A DNA stretch of 64,000 nt from Psilocybe azurescens. Its lineage: Eukaryota > Basidiomycota > Agaricomycetes > Agaricales > Agrocybaceae. Under the pieces are notes generated by a model. It was given only the letters and a program-made list of their open reading frames with translations, did no database searches and had not been told where the DNA came from. The stretch lies in the NCBI GenBank assembly GCA_023853785.1, contig JAJIRX010000126.1:62001-126000 (forward strand), read 5' to 3'. Made by a program: the position numbers and the translations under genes. Shown in pieces: positions 33,974 to 45,822 of the stretch; positions within the stretch are counted from its first letter, which is position 1, and every line of letters begins with the position of its first letter.

Positions 33974-34449
33974 ATGGAACCAAAAACTGAGGGCCAGACA
34001 TTGTCTAGTAAGTACTCGACTTATCCCTTCCTCATTTTAAAACTGATTCATGATTGCCTATCTCTTGGCAGATACCAATGTCTGCAACAATACCGACCCT
34101 AGCCCTGTCCGCGAACTTGCTAATGTTGACTCGCAAGATGTATGTTGTTGCGTAAATTATTCATATTTCGAACAAGTTACTGATCAAAAGATTCTAGATA
34201 ACTCCGTCTAAACGGGATTTCAGCCACTGAAGAAGAAAATAATACTGTCGAGAAAGAGATTTGTTACACGTTTTTAAATACGGCTTTGAGTCCATTGGCC
34301 GAATCATATCTGATACCATTGCAACCCGCACCGACCTCAATATATGCGAGTCTGCACTTTACGCATCAGTGGACTTCAACACTATTCATCAAAGAATGGC
34401 TATCTTCGTCTCAGATTATCAAAACGTCATATTAAAAGACGCTCACTAG
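33974..34449 (+). CDS. Small spliced hypothetical protein
   Basis: Exons 33974-34007, 34072-34139 and 34191-34449 have good GT-AG borders and consistent phases at both introns. The N-terminal part is polar (TNVCNNTDPSPVRELANVD). The third exon opens in one frame and continues naturally (GISATEEENNTVEK, then DLLHVFKYGFESIGRIIS) only after two single-base additions, at about 34,207 and 34,255. Ends KDAH at 34449. No domain is recognised. Confidence 0.4.
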
Positions 34450-37400
34450 TATCCCACCCAGGTCCTCTATAAGAAGTAAGCGTAGGCTTCATTGAATGCA
34501 GCGGAGCATGTCACTTTGGGGAAGAAGGAAGACATCGGGGGACATTGAGGCTCTTGAGCTGGACTAGGGCCCATACATCATGCTCGATACTATTTTTGCT
34601 ACTCAACGACTGTTTGCTATCGTTATCTTCTAGCTTCGTTCATATTTGACAGGGCCATTTTTAAAATCCAGCAGCCTTTGTCGTATGATGATCAGTCCAT
34701 TGAATTAGTAGCAGCGGCTGTAGGACATTCTGAGGGTGCTACATCTCAAAGGTTCTGCTTAATTTATGCTAAACGAATGTTCTTTATTACGTTCTTCTTG
34801 GAGCCACTATAGATGAGAGCTCCTCCGAGTCTACAGCTGCACTTAATACACTAAGGTCTAGAGCTCTTTCGTTTTGAATGGTGGATTACAGTAAATTTTC
34901 ACTCCTTCATTCGAATTTGCTTCGTGCTGTTCATGCGCTCATTATCAAGACAAGAAATAGAATGTCGCTTTCGAGTTCCACGCAAACCGTTAATCCAGGG
35001 AATGAGGATGCTTTCCCGAACTTCTTACTGTAGAAAGAAGTGATGATTATCGTCTCGGAGTAAAGATTCGAGTTTATAGTCTGTGGAGGGTGTTACCAAT
35101 GTAGGTAAATCGCCATTGAGTAAATCGTCTAACAAGCTGCTTTCAGGGACGCACTCGGAGGGCTGTCACTGCCGGTTTGAATGTCATGACAGGCATATAT
35201 TCTTGCTTCTCAAGATCTTCAGCGAATCGTATATCATATATATACAATGAAAGTTATCCTCGAGCCGAGGGACGTATGATTGCGCATGATAATTTCTTCA
35301 ACTTTTAAACCAATATGAACTTTGGGATCAGAGACAGTCCGTGGATATCTCTTCATTGAAAGTAATGGTGTCATGGAATGTTGGAGGTGGAAATCACAAA
35401 TTTTCAGTGAGAGATTGGTCTATCCGCTTCGAATATTACGAGCTCGTGGGTCAAAAACTCACTGGACTTTGCATACCGGCATTGCATAAGCTCCTTTGCG
35501 ACCTTTATACTCTGGAAATGAACAACTCCAAATGGTATGCCTACGGATGACCGTGCGAAATGCACGAATCACAGTTCGAAGTTCGAAAGTTCAAACGTCA
35601 AAATACAAATCCTGCCGCGGGGCTACCGCCAACCGTACAAGGTACCTTTATTCTCCAGTTGGCATAATATCGATTGTTGTTCCAAGGTCATTAATTCAAG
35701 TTTATACTACTCTGTAAACTAGCCATATAACAATAAGAGACCTTTATTTCTCTCTCTGTACAGTAAAGGAAGGATTGCAGTTGTTTGATCTTGGTTCTTG
35801 ATTCCGGTTGGTGGCCATCTTGATTCCTCTAGCCATAGTCATCGGTATTAAGAGGCATTATGTTCATAATAACATCTCGGCCTAACTTCAGAATAGGAGG
35901 GCTCGGGTTTGCCTGTGAATCCATGGGTTCGGGGACAGAGTGTCATAAAGCGCCGTTGGGAAACTTGCAAATGGCTGTCTCGCACAGCGGACGAACCTCC
36001 GTTCAGCGTCGGGTATATCGGTAATAGTTCTTCTCTGAGAACCCTCTGCAGCCCACTAGTCCGATGTGATATTTGTTTGTTGTCTCAACGCAGAGCGATC
36101 TGGTGGGGTCATCCTCCAAAGAGGCCACTAAATAATCACAACCACTCCGTGACCTCGCCGTCCGCTGGCAAGTCCGGTTCTTCAATAAGCCTCTTTGCCA
36201 GACTCGAAGAATGCTCTCTCCTTTTACGACAGTCCTGGGCTTTTGACCGGGGTGGCCTGCGCGTTGTTATCCCAGTGTGTCCCCTACGACCGGCTGAATG
36301 GACAAGCTATAGAGCATGTTCATGTTGATGGTACGACTGGGAGATGTTATGGAGATTCACAGAGGTGCGCTGGCGACGGGCGGGAAAGGGCGTGCATTGC
36401 CATTGCCTTCGAACGCTCTAATAGGCCCCACAATATAGGTATGCCGAGTAGCCATTCGAATCGATAATTGGGGTAGTTAATAATTGACATGTGCTTGACC
36501 CCCCCAATAGATTAGCAGCGTAACAGCCAGCCGTCCTGCTGCTCCACGGGTGCAGGGCCGAGCGAGTTGTTTCCGTATTACCGACCGGAGCTGGAGTCAG
36601 CCTGGTGTGCTGCCGCTGAGATTTGCGTCTGGTTGTGTAGCAAGAACAAAAGATATAATAGTGAGGGTATATCCTCTTATGCTCCCTAGTCAAGTTCCGG
36701 AAAAGCGAGGAGAGCCGATGCAAACCCATGTTATAGTGCCGGCACTGTGCACATCAGATCCGTAATTTTGTTAGCATGAAATGGATGGTTGGTAGAAAAA
36801 TATTTAGGTAGACTCACAGGCCGTAATTGGCGTAAATCTTCTGGAAAGTTGGGATGCGGGGTTTGATGCTAGGCGCCCATGGGCGAGGGTGACGATTACA
36901 GTGTCGATGAAGAATGATATATCTGGAGATTTGAGAGGTAGTGGATATTAGTGGATGTCTACGTTGCAGTATTAGCGGCTCACCTTTGTTCATTGCGATA
37001 TGAAGTAAAGTATAAAGTATGAAGCTTGAAGTTGAATTGGAGGGGAAACTGGCGGTGGTTTGCGACTCCATTTATACGTTCTCTTTCAAGCTTGTATTCC
37101 CCTGATTCGACATACAGAGACTCCAACCGACATACAGAGAGGAACAAAGAACCGATAGATCAATCGCATGTAAATCATCCATTGAGACTGTGATAATCCA
37201 CCAAGGCTCTATTACAAAGAAAATAACAGCGAAATAAAGAGAGATCACGCGCCTTTGTCGCCACTCAGGTCTTCTTTATGCAGATAACAAAGATTTTCCA
37301 TCACTTGACTCTTTAAAGGCCAGCGTGGTTTGGTTTTAAGCTGCGTTCTATTGCATGAGATATCTAGGATAATGGGATCGTACGCGGTACGTGTATAAAG

Positions 37401-39557
37401 ATAATGGGGGAATAACAAAGGACTGATGTCATTCCTCTCGCGGTCAAAGATGGTTTTGTTACATGCATGCACGCATCAGCAACATTGGACTTAAGCAACT
37501 CTTTCGCAGCCTTTATTTATTAGTAGGATACAAGGTTTTCCGCTAGTGGCAGTGGCAGCGGAGCTGCAAAGGGGGTTTCGACTGCAAATCGCCGGACCTT
37601 TACCAGCCAGCTGGCCAGTGTCCACCGATAAGCGACCAGTCGTGGCAGCGTGAGCGCTTGTGATACTCGTATTATATAAGGTGGCACGGCATGTTGTGCT
37701 TATTCGGGGACAGAGGCACTGCGAGTGGTGTGCACGATGGCTATGGGCATTATTGTTAAAATTTCCGACTTAGATGAATGAGCGAGAGATCAGTATTATC
37801 GCCTGTCTCCCGGCCGGGGAGTTACTAATACCTGACGCAGCACGCCTTGAAGGAATTCTAATCGTGCAGACAAGAAAGAATATTGTTAATGCTGTATAGT
37901 ATTATGTATTTCGGAAATGAATTGAGCTGCAATTGAGCCGGACACTGACTCCCGGCAGGCGCATAGCTTTTATTTAACGTTGTATCGTATTACATTACCG
38001 CAGAGCACCGCACGAGTTTATTTCCGATACTGGCTATGCGCTTGAATGACTGCCTTCACTGCCTGATTATGATACTCAGACACTCGGACGATGTGGACTG
38101 AAGCACGCGTATAAGAACGGTACAAAGCACGGACGTGAACGCCTGCTGAGACCGCACGTACATACGACACGTCGAACCGATGAGAGGTGGCCGCCGACCT
38201 GGCGGCTGCTTTTAATTAATAGCATGTCAAAATCGAAGTTAAATTGGCTTAGAAGTAGGTTGAAGACTGTAGGTTGTGGTGCTACTAGCTTGTTTGATGA
38301 CGTGTGCAATTAATTCGCCGGACGTAAACATTTATGCAGTCAGTGTGGGGGCCTTCACTGAAGCTTCGGGTTCACAGGCGGGCAGCACTCGGGATTCGGG
38401 ATTCGAACGCGACGCCCATTTGGTATTTGATGATGGAGGAGGGGGGGAAATTTGGTGCGTACTATTTGTGTAACCAACAAAACTGATGATCGATATCGAT
38501 CTTCGTAGAGTATATAGACTTACAAGAACCACTCCATGACCGATCCACGCGGAGCTTAAATGCTCCTCGAATCCCGTATGGTTCAATTACACTGGGATAT
38601 GTCATTTTTCCTTCCGCATCTACTCTAGAAGCAGGGTGGTTTGTAGGCGCCCTGCGAGTGCGTGAGTGTGTAGCGAGTTATGACGGACGTTTTATGTCCG
38701 TTGCGCTGGTACAAAAATACTCAATCTAGAAATCTGAAAGGTGTTCGAAGGAAGAAGTTAAGAAAAGAAAGAAGGCCGGCCGCCGGGCGTGCAGCGTGTA
38801 GGCAAGCACATCTATGATCTTGCTGTAAAGTAAAGTTTCCCTTCTACTCGAGTAAATTTCAATTCCAGTGGCTGAGCGTGAGCTGAACTCGCTCTTAGCC
38901 CGCCCTTTTCGTGGGTGTGCTAGCACCTTGGCTGGAATGTGCGCGCTGTTTGAGTGCTTTGCGAGTGCTTCGGAGTTAATGTCGCCGAAATGTCGCATGA
39001 TCATTTGGACAACATGAACGTGTTCTGGACGTTCGAGCGGAAATAAGTGTCCCGGAATGTCGAGCTTGTGAAAAGTCACTAGCATCTAGCTCACTGCTGG
39101 CTGACTGGAAGAGAATTCGAAGGCAAGGTTGGACTTGGCGTGCACGCAATAGGGTTAAGGTTAGTGTTACGGTAGGCGTTAGGCGTGATTGTGATTGTGT
39201 GTACCCACCGTTCATTCTGTGAGTCGCTTCTCCATTCCATTCCACTTCGTTGCCCGTTCCATTTCCTCGTTCTGCCCGCTGTCTTGCTTTCCTTCCTTCT
39301 TTCCTCTCAACAAGATCGTGGTTGATACCCCCGCTCTAGCTGTTACAAGGCTGCATACGTCTTCAGTAAACGGCGCACGGCGTAACCCACGACGAACGAC
39401 GAACGAGCACCACGCAAGGATAGGAATAGGCAACGAACACCTAAAACGTGCATTTACGCACACACACAACGATTTGGGGTGACTCACATCGCATTGCATC
39501 GCATTTCCTTCACCATCAACGTCAACACTGCTATCTGTCTGTCTTTTAAACACCCTA
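34450..39557. other. Long gene-poor stretch
   Basis: Five kilobases without a secure gene. On the minus strand, 37071-36814 could hold a small spliced transcript: ATG at 37071, a GTGAGCC donor near 36,984, an acceptor near 36,923, then a GTGAGT donor at about 36,822. Neither frame gives a recognisable protein. The last part (39,190-39,557) is pyrimidine-rich and is probably the promoter and leader of the F-box gene. Confidence 0.45.
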
Positions 39558-42500
39558 ATGTCGCTCTCCTCGCCGACGCCTATGATGATACCCGCACACA
39601 CGCCAGGTCTCGACATTCTTACAACAGGCGAGTGAGGGCTCCCTACATTTCGTTCCTTTGATCTAAACATATTTTGTTATACCCCCGTACGCTAGATCGT
39701 GGCGCTGCTTCGGACGCAGATACCGTCGCACCCTCCAACGCCCCACAACCTCAGCAGCACTCGCCGTCTCGGTCTCACATAGAGTTATGTTCGTCAATCC
39801 TTTCCACGCCGCGTGTCGGCTATACATCCGCACCCGCAGCGCAGACGGAAACGAAAACGCCACAGTCTCATGCTCAGCGGAAGATGCGCCGCCGGATGCT
39901 CTCCGTCCCCGCTCCCGGGTTTCTTTCCGTGCATCGCCGCAGCCTAGAAAAGCACCGTAGTCTATCCCGTATAGATACCCGTAGCCGTGCTGAGAAGGAG
40001 AAGGAGAATAGAGGCGGAGAGGGAGAGGGGGATGTACCGGGTATGAAAAGGTGAGCATGGTTTCCGTCCCCTGGCACATCCGGTTTTCTCTTCTTTTCTT
40101 CTTCCATTCCAATTGCCGTTTATATCCGGTCGGTGGTGTTGGTGTTCTTTCCTTCGTTCTCCCTTTCACCGTTTCTTCCCGCACGGCTTATCGTCCGTCG
40201 GCATCATGTTGTCTTTTTTTTTTTTTTTTTATTTTTTTTTTCTCCCGTGTTCTTCCTGCTACGCCGTTTTACGTTTATTGCTTATCTGGGATTATTTTTT
40301 ATTTTGTTTTTTATGTTCCGGTGACTTTCTCTTCACCTTCTCCCGCCCCTGAATTTTGTTTAATTTATTTTCCGTGTCGTGTCGTGTGAATCATTTTCGT
40401 CTTCATCCCCATTCTACTTTAAGTTTTATCTTATCCGACAATTTACGCCCTTAAAGTATGTCATGTTCCCATTCGAGCATTGCGTCATCGATCCAATGCA
40501 ACATGCTATGATCTGATTTTTACTTCGACTTGAACCTTTTTTGTTGGTTGGTTCTCACTTTCGGTTTTCGGTTTTTCGTTTTCTCATGTCGATCTCTCTT
40601 TTTTTTGGAGCACCTGGGTACGCTGCACGGGCGTATCTTCATTTCATCATTTCGTCATTTTGTCATCTCTCTTCTTTTTTGTTTCTTTTTCCTTTTTCCT
40701 TTTTTTGGGCTAACCAGGATAAACCTTGCTTCGCTGTGCGGCGGCAGCGTACATGGTTGGCGTCACGTCGCTTACGCGTCTTGCGTTGTATGGGTTGTGA
40801 TCGAACGCGCATACGCATACGCATACGCATTCTCAAATATCTTTCTTTCTTTTTTTTCGTTTTTTCTTTCTTTCCACTTTACGCTCTACTCTGCTCTCGT
40901 GTCGTCATGTCATAATTCCCATCTGAGCATTGCGTCATACTGTAGCATCATTTCGGGATTTTTACTTCTTTTCTGTTCCTTTTCTCTCAGCCCTTTTCGT
41001 TTCTTTTTCTCGTTCCTAGTTTCTTCTGCTTTTTGGATGGATATGTGATCTATTCTCCTGGGCGCCCCGCATGGGCGCAATCAATCTTTCTTTTTCATCG
41101 TCTTCATGTTTTTTCTTCTTCTTTGCAGTAGGGTTTGATTAGTTTAGGCTGAGGGGGACGCGTGAGAGAGGGTGTCGTGGTGTTTCACTGTACCTGTGCG
41201 GTGGCAGCGGGAGCGTACGTGGCACTGGTCGTACGCGTACGCGTAGCCTTTTGGTTTAGGGGTTTGCGTTTGCATTTTGCTATGTTTTTTCTTTTCTTTT
41301 CCTTTACTGTACTCATCATCACCGATCATTCTCTTTCTTTCTTTTTATAAACCTAACGCACCCGCCATTCTGATCCTGACACTGATTTCTGATCCTGCTA
41401 TTCTTATACTGACACTGACACTGATTCTGATACTGATATTGATACTGATTCTGCTTTTTTTTGTTTTCGTGATATAGGACTGTACGATCCGTTGCGGAAT
41501 CCCTCTCGCATTTGCAGCTGCGACCCGAACGCGATCGTCGTCACGAGCCACGACACTCGAGCTCGAACTCGAGCTCGCACGCGACCCCGAATCCTGCCAT
41601 AAAACCCGACGTGGACCCGCGCAAAATCAGCTCCAGCACAGCAGCACGGCCCCCAGCGTCAGCGTGCGTCGGAAACCAAGCACAGAGAGCATCCAGGACA
41701 TGGCCATCCGCCCCCGTGTCCCCGGGGTGTTCACGCCCTCGCTGCCGTATGAGCTGTGGGTGATCATTTTGCGATATGCGAGTGTTGCGGTTTTCGGGTT
41801 CGGGCCTGCGTCGGCATCGGCGTCGTCATCATCATCATCAAGATCCTTCGCGCACCCCACTCTCGCTGACGACAACGACAGCGAATACGAATACGAAACA
41901 AGCTCAGATACGAAAACGAAAATAAAAACGAAAACGGCGGTGTCGTTCCTCTCGCACTCGCACGCGCACGCGCACCTCCCCGCCCGCCTCGCGCAGTACA
42001 ACGCGCTTCTGAGATACAAAGCGAGCCTCACGCGCGTGTGTAGGACGTGGAACGCGGTCGGGCAGGAGGTGCTCTATGAGGAGGTGTGGATTGGGCGGGG
42101 GCGGGAGGGCCGGATGTTGGCGGGGCGGTTGGGCGGGGATGCGGGGGTGCTGGGCCGGGTGCAAGGGCCGGGTTAGGGGTGCACAGTTCGGTGGTGGCGA
42201 GTCCGATGGGTGGGAATGCAGCGAGGAGGAGAGGGTTCGGATGGTTCGGGAGGGTGAGAGGGCGGACAGGTGCTCCTCCATCGACGACAACGTCGTCGTC
42301 GTCGTCGACATCATCAGCCGCTCCCTCATCGTCATCGATCAACAACAAAAACGTCGGCCGCTTCATACGGCGGCTGCACATTGAGACCGCGAGCATGGAG
42401 AAATGCTCTCCGCATGATCTCCTGCTGATATTGCAGCACTGCCCAAGGTTGGAGGCTTATGTGGATTATCGGAGCGTGAGGAGGCCGATGCACCCGCTTG

Positions 42501-44084
42501 TGCTGAGTCTGTCGCCCGTTGTTCCGTTTTCGGTCGGGTCGTCATCTTCCAGCACCTCCGCTGTGGCCCACCAGCATACCACCACCTCGGACATCCTCAC
42601 GCCCGACGCGCTCCTGCACACGCTTCTCGCGCGCCCGCTCAAGCATCTCACATGGACGAACTATGAATACGACGGCTCGGACTTTGATGCGGGTGTGCGC
42701 TTTTATGAGGATGTTGTGGGCCCGCGGCTGAGTGCGAAGGGCGGCGTTGGGGAGGGGCTCGAGTTTTTGGAGGTGGTTGTTAGTGGGCGGGGGTGTATGG
42801 GATGGGTGGTGGCGCGGGGACTGGGAGGGGGGAGGCGTGGGGTGTCGGTGCGGGAGGCGAGGTGGGTGAGGAACGGCAGGGCGATGCGGAGTGGAGAGGG
42901 AGAACAGGGGGTCGTTAAGTGTGCGGACTCCGCTGAGCGCTGGCATGAGTGCGATGAAGCTCACGGAGCTTACGGCGCGGTATACCACTACTAGGACATA
43001 CCGTTCCTCCGCCGCTCTCAGCGATCTGGCTTGTTCCACATCTCCATCACTCGCTATCGAGCCCCCATCGACGGGTTCACATACACGCTCGTCCTCCCGT
43101 CTCTGCGCTCCCTGAAAGTGACCCTCGACAACGCAACGTTCAGCGTGCTCTCCTCGTGGGACATGCCGCGCCTCACGCACCTCTCTGTCATCTCTGCGGA
43201 CTTTGGGTATGCCGGGGCGGGGTTTCGAAGGTTTTTCGAGGTGCACGGGAGCAAGATTAGACAGTTGGAGCTTGGGCATTCGAGTGGCGATATTGAGGAG
43301 GCGTGGGTGACGCATCCACCGCCGCCTCCTCCTTCTCCCCTGCGTACTGGCAGCCCCACTGCCACGACCGCGGTTTCAGCAAGCCCGGGCAGCACGCCAT
43401 TCAGCACCGCGATCCCGCTCGCGGCGTGGTGCCCGCACCTGCGCGAGTTTATCTGCAGCGCGGACGCGGCGTGGAACTGGCAGCGCCCGGACTGGATCGC
43501 GCCGCACGTCCTCCTGCCTATGCACCCAGGTGTCGTGTTCATCGGGGTGCGGGATCTGGAGTGCAGGGTGCGCGGGGATGCGGAGGATGCGGAGAGCAGG
43601 CGGAGGGGGATGGGGGAGGTAGGGGGGCTGACGAAGATAACGCGGACGAGGGCGAGGACGACCCATACTTCATGCTCGCGGAGCAGTTCGGCAGCTTGCT
43701 GAGCGCGTATGCGTTCCCGTCCCTGGTGCGTGTGCGGGATATGAGCTGGGAGAGCGATGTTATGCGCCGGACAAGGCGGGTGCAGGTGGATGTGTCGGCT
43801 TCGGCTTTGGCTTCGTCCGTGTTTTCCACAGCGTCTTCGCCTGCGACGGTGGGGGCGTCCTCCATACCCCGGTGGCTTTTTTCCCTCCCTCATCCTCGTC
43901 GAAGAAAAATGTCCATGTCACCAAGACCTCTCCCTCTCCGTCCGCTTCGCATTTGCAACAAGAATCGCAACTTGCACGCGTACGCAGCAGAAACATATGG
44001 CGTTTCTGGGCAGGTGTCCTAGAGAGGTGCGCGCAGCGGGGCGTCGTGTTGGAGGACTGTCGTGGGGTGGGAGTTGAGTTGTGA
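39558..44084 (+). CDS. Large F-box protein
   Basis: Exons: 39558-39606, 39696-40050, 41478-42865 and 42995-44084, about 961 residues. The F-box is at about residue 220 (LPYELWVIILRYA), and after a low-complexity insert of Ser, Asp/Glu-Tyr and His/Ala runs it resumes with SLTRVCRTWNAVGQEVLYEEV. Downstream, leucine-rich repeat-like stretches (FIRRLHIETAS, LRSLKVTLDNATFSVLSSWD, LTHLSVISADFG) suggest a substrate-binding C-terminal region. F-box proteins recruit targets to SCF ubiquitin ligases through Skp1. Four one-base shortfalls in C or G runs (41,650-41,654; 42,170-42,172; 43,622-43,627; 43,867-43,870) break the frame; adding them gives a continuous protein with matching phases at every intron. 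The intron-3 donor could be 42,866 or about 42,914. Intron 2 is exceptionally long. Confidence 0.75.
40051..41477 (+). other. 1.43-kb T-rich intron of the F-box gene
   Basis: Starts GTGAGC and ends GATATAG with phases that fit both flanking exons. It is very T/C-rich (including an 18-T run near 40,216) and contains internal repeats: GAGCATTGCGTCAT occurs at about 40,474 and 40,925. A TGCGG(C/T)GGCAGCG block is followed by alternating CGCATACG/CGTACGCG sequence at about 40,736-40,828 and 41,198-41,249. Translated frames are only Phe/Ser/Leu-rich by-products. An alternative is that two genes are joined here, but the phase agreement argues against that. Confidence 0.6.
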
Positions 44085-45149
44085 GTATGTGAGGGAGGGA
44101 GGAAAGGGGAATCATATGAAAATCAACATCTTCATGGCTTTAGTGTTCTATTTCTCTTTTGACCGACTTTTGCTCTTGGGGCTCCTTGGGACTTTGATTG
44201 GCGTTGGTTGTCGTATAGCTGAATCTGAACCTTGATACCCCCTGATTATCATGATCAACCGACAATTTTTCTGTTTGTTTTCACTTTGTTTTGTACTGTC
44301 CCTGTCCCGTTCCTGTTCACGATGTTACGATGTTTTACGAACTTTCTTCCGCTTCTTCACTCTTGCATGATTTACGACCATGACCATGACCATGACCATG
44401 ACTTCTTTCTTTTCATTTAAACTGTTCCGACCCTCTTCCTTTTCCAGATCCCCGTTTTATGTGCATACATGATACAATTACAGGCATAACGACGGCGCCG
44501 GATTACTGTACATAGAGCTTTTTCTGCTTTTTGTGTTTTCTTTCTGTATATACTGTATCATATACCTTGTTCGCTTTATCACGACCGTCTACGACATGCA
44601 CCGATGTATGTATGTACAGCATACTGATACTGATACTGATACTGATACTACAACATACACAGACTTGTACAATCTTACCCTTCGAATTTTGAGATACGTA
44701 CGGGTGTATGTTTATGTAAGTAGCATGATCTTTTTCTGTGTTTTGTGTTTTGTGCTTTTTAGTTTGGCTTCGTGGCGTTGGTGTTGGCGTTGGTTCTTGA
44801 GCTTGAAGCTTGAGGCTCGACGATAATGATGAAGATGAGGTGAGATGGGGTTTAAGAGTGCGTTCGCTTGCTATCTGTCTCGCAACACGGCTTTGAAGCA
44901 GATATCTTGCGGTGTACGGTGCGTTGAAAATAATGTACAGTGCATCTGATTTGTTAGAAACAACGATAGGAGGTTTCAGGAAATTGAAGCTGTATGGCTC
45001 AAATGACTCGTTGGAGATGAAGATGGGGTCTTGTGTGGGTTTATTGTACGCTAGCATAGATGCAGCGGCTTGTTCCGAACGATCATCGTTCCTCATTTGC
45101 AACACCACCACTTTACAGGGTTGCGACTCCTCTTAAGCACTATTCAACG
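44085..45149. other. Downstream region with CTGATA microsatellite
   Basis: Includes a CATGAC-type repeat at 44,379-44,402 and a TGATAC repeat at 44,622-44,648. A 202-codon minus-strand frame (44,503-45,111) is low-complexity, overlaps these repeats and is not supported. Confidence 0.5.
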
Positions 45150-45341
45150 ATGACTGATATTGCAGATACCCCACAGATTAGCGATGCTTTGGTCCTACCT
45201 CTCGAAGTCGTCGAGGCAGTCATGGACATCGCGGTCGCGACACTCGATCCACCATGGATCTCATCAATAGCCCTACTATCACATCATTTTCGTATATTGG
45301 CGAACATAACCGCCTTCTCTTCGGTTAATTTGGTTAATTAA
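45150..45341 (+). pseudogene. F-box-like fragment
   Basis: A 63-residue frame from ATG 45150 to TAA. It has an acidic start, then LVLPLEVVEAVMDIAVATL and IALLSHHFRILAN, which fits the start of a basidiomycete F-box protein. Nothing downstream continues the protein, so it is a truncated copy or a remnant. It lies about 1 kb from the large F-box gene. Confidence 0.45.
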
Positions 45342-45822
45342 GATGGAGAAGCACATTGTGGTCCGGAGGTATAGGCGGCCGGGTTGTGAGTATACCGGTA
45401 CTAGTTGCATGATAAAATATACCTAATAGAAATAGACCTCCTTGAGAGCCGCGCGGGCATGGTATTGACCGTGTGGCAAAGGCCAAGATGCACTTGCCTC
45501 TGTTCTTCGCCCTCTTTGCCCCCTCCCTCCCTGCCCCCAGCTTAGTGGCGTCCGGGGAATGGTACCCCAGTTGTAATTAGTGGAATGATAAAGAAAAGCT
45601 TTGTGGCAGTCGTATCACCCTATAGAAATGTGTTTTTGAATGTCTGCGGATATTTAGTGCGCGGAAATGTTTTTTGAGCTCCCTTAAAGTATTTGAGATA
45701 TTCCCACGCTCATGTTCGAGGTGCGCGAACATGTGTTTGTCCCCGTCACCCGAAAATATATTTGACTGCGCGGAAACACTCTTGCAAGAATCTTAAACCC
45801 CAAAACTATTATTGACCAGAAT
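45342..45822. other. Intergenic region
   Basis: No gene is seen. This is the 3' flank of the AIM9-like gene on the minus strand. Confidence 0.5.

Noticed and set aside
40530..41048. 172-codon Phe/Ser/Leu-rich frame
   Set aside because: Produced by T-rich sequence inside the long intron; no domain or splice support.
42028..43893. Several Pro/Arg/His-rich minus-strand frames
   Set aside because: They are opposite the F-box coding exons and come from their high GC content.
44503..45111. 202-codon minus-strand frame
   Set aside because: It is low-complexity and overlaps microsatellites, with no recognisable content.
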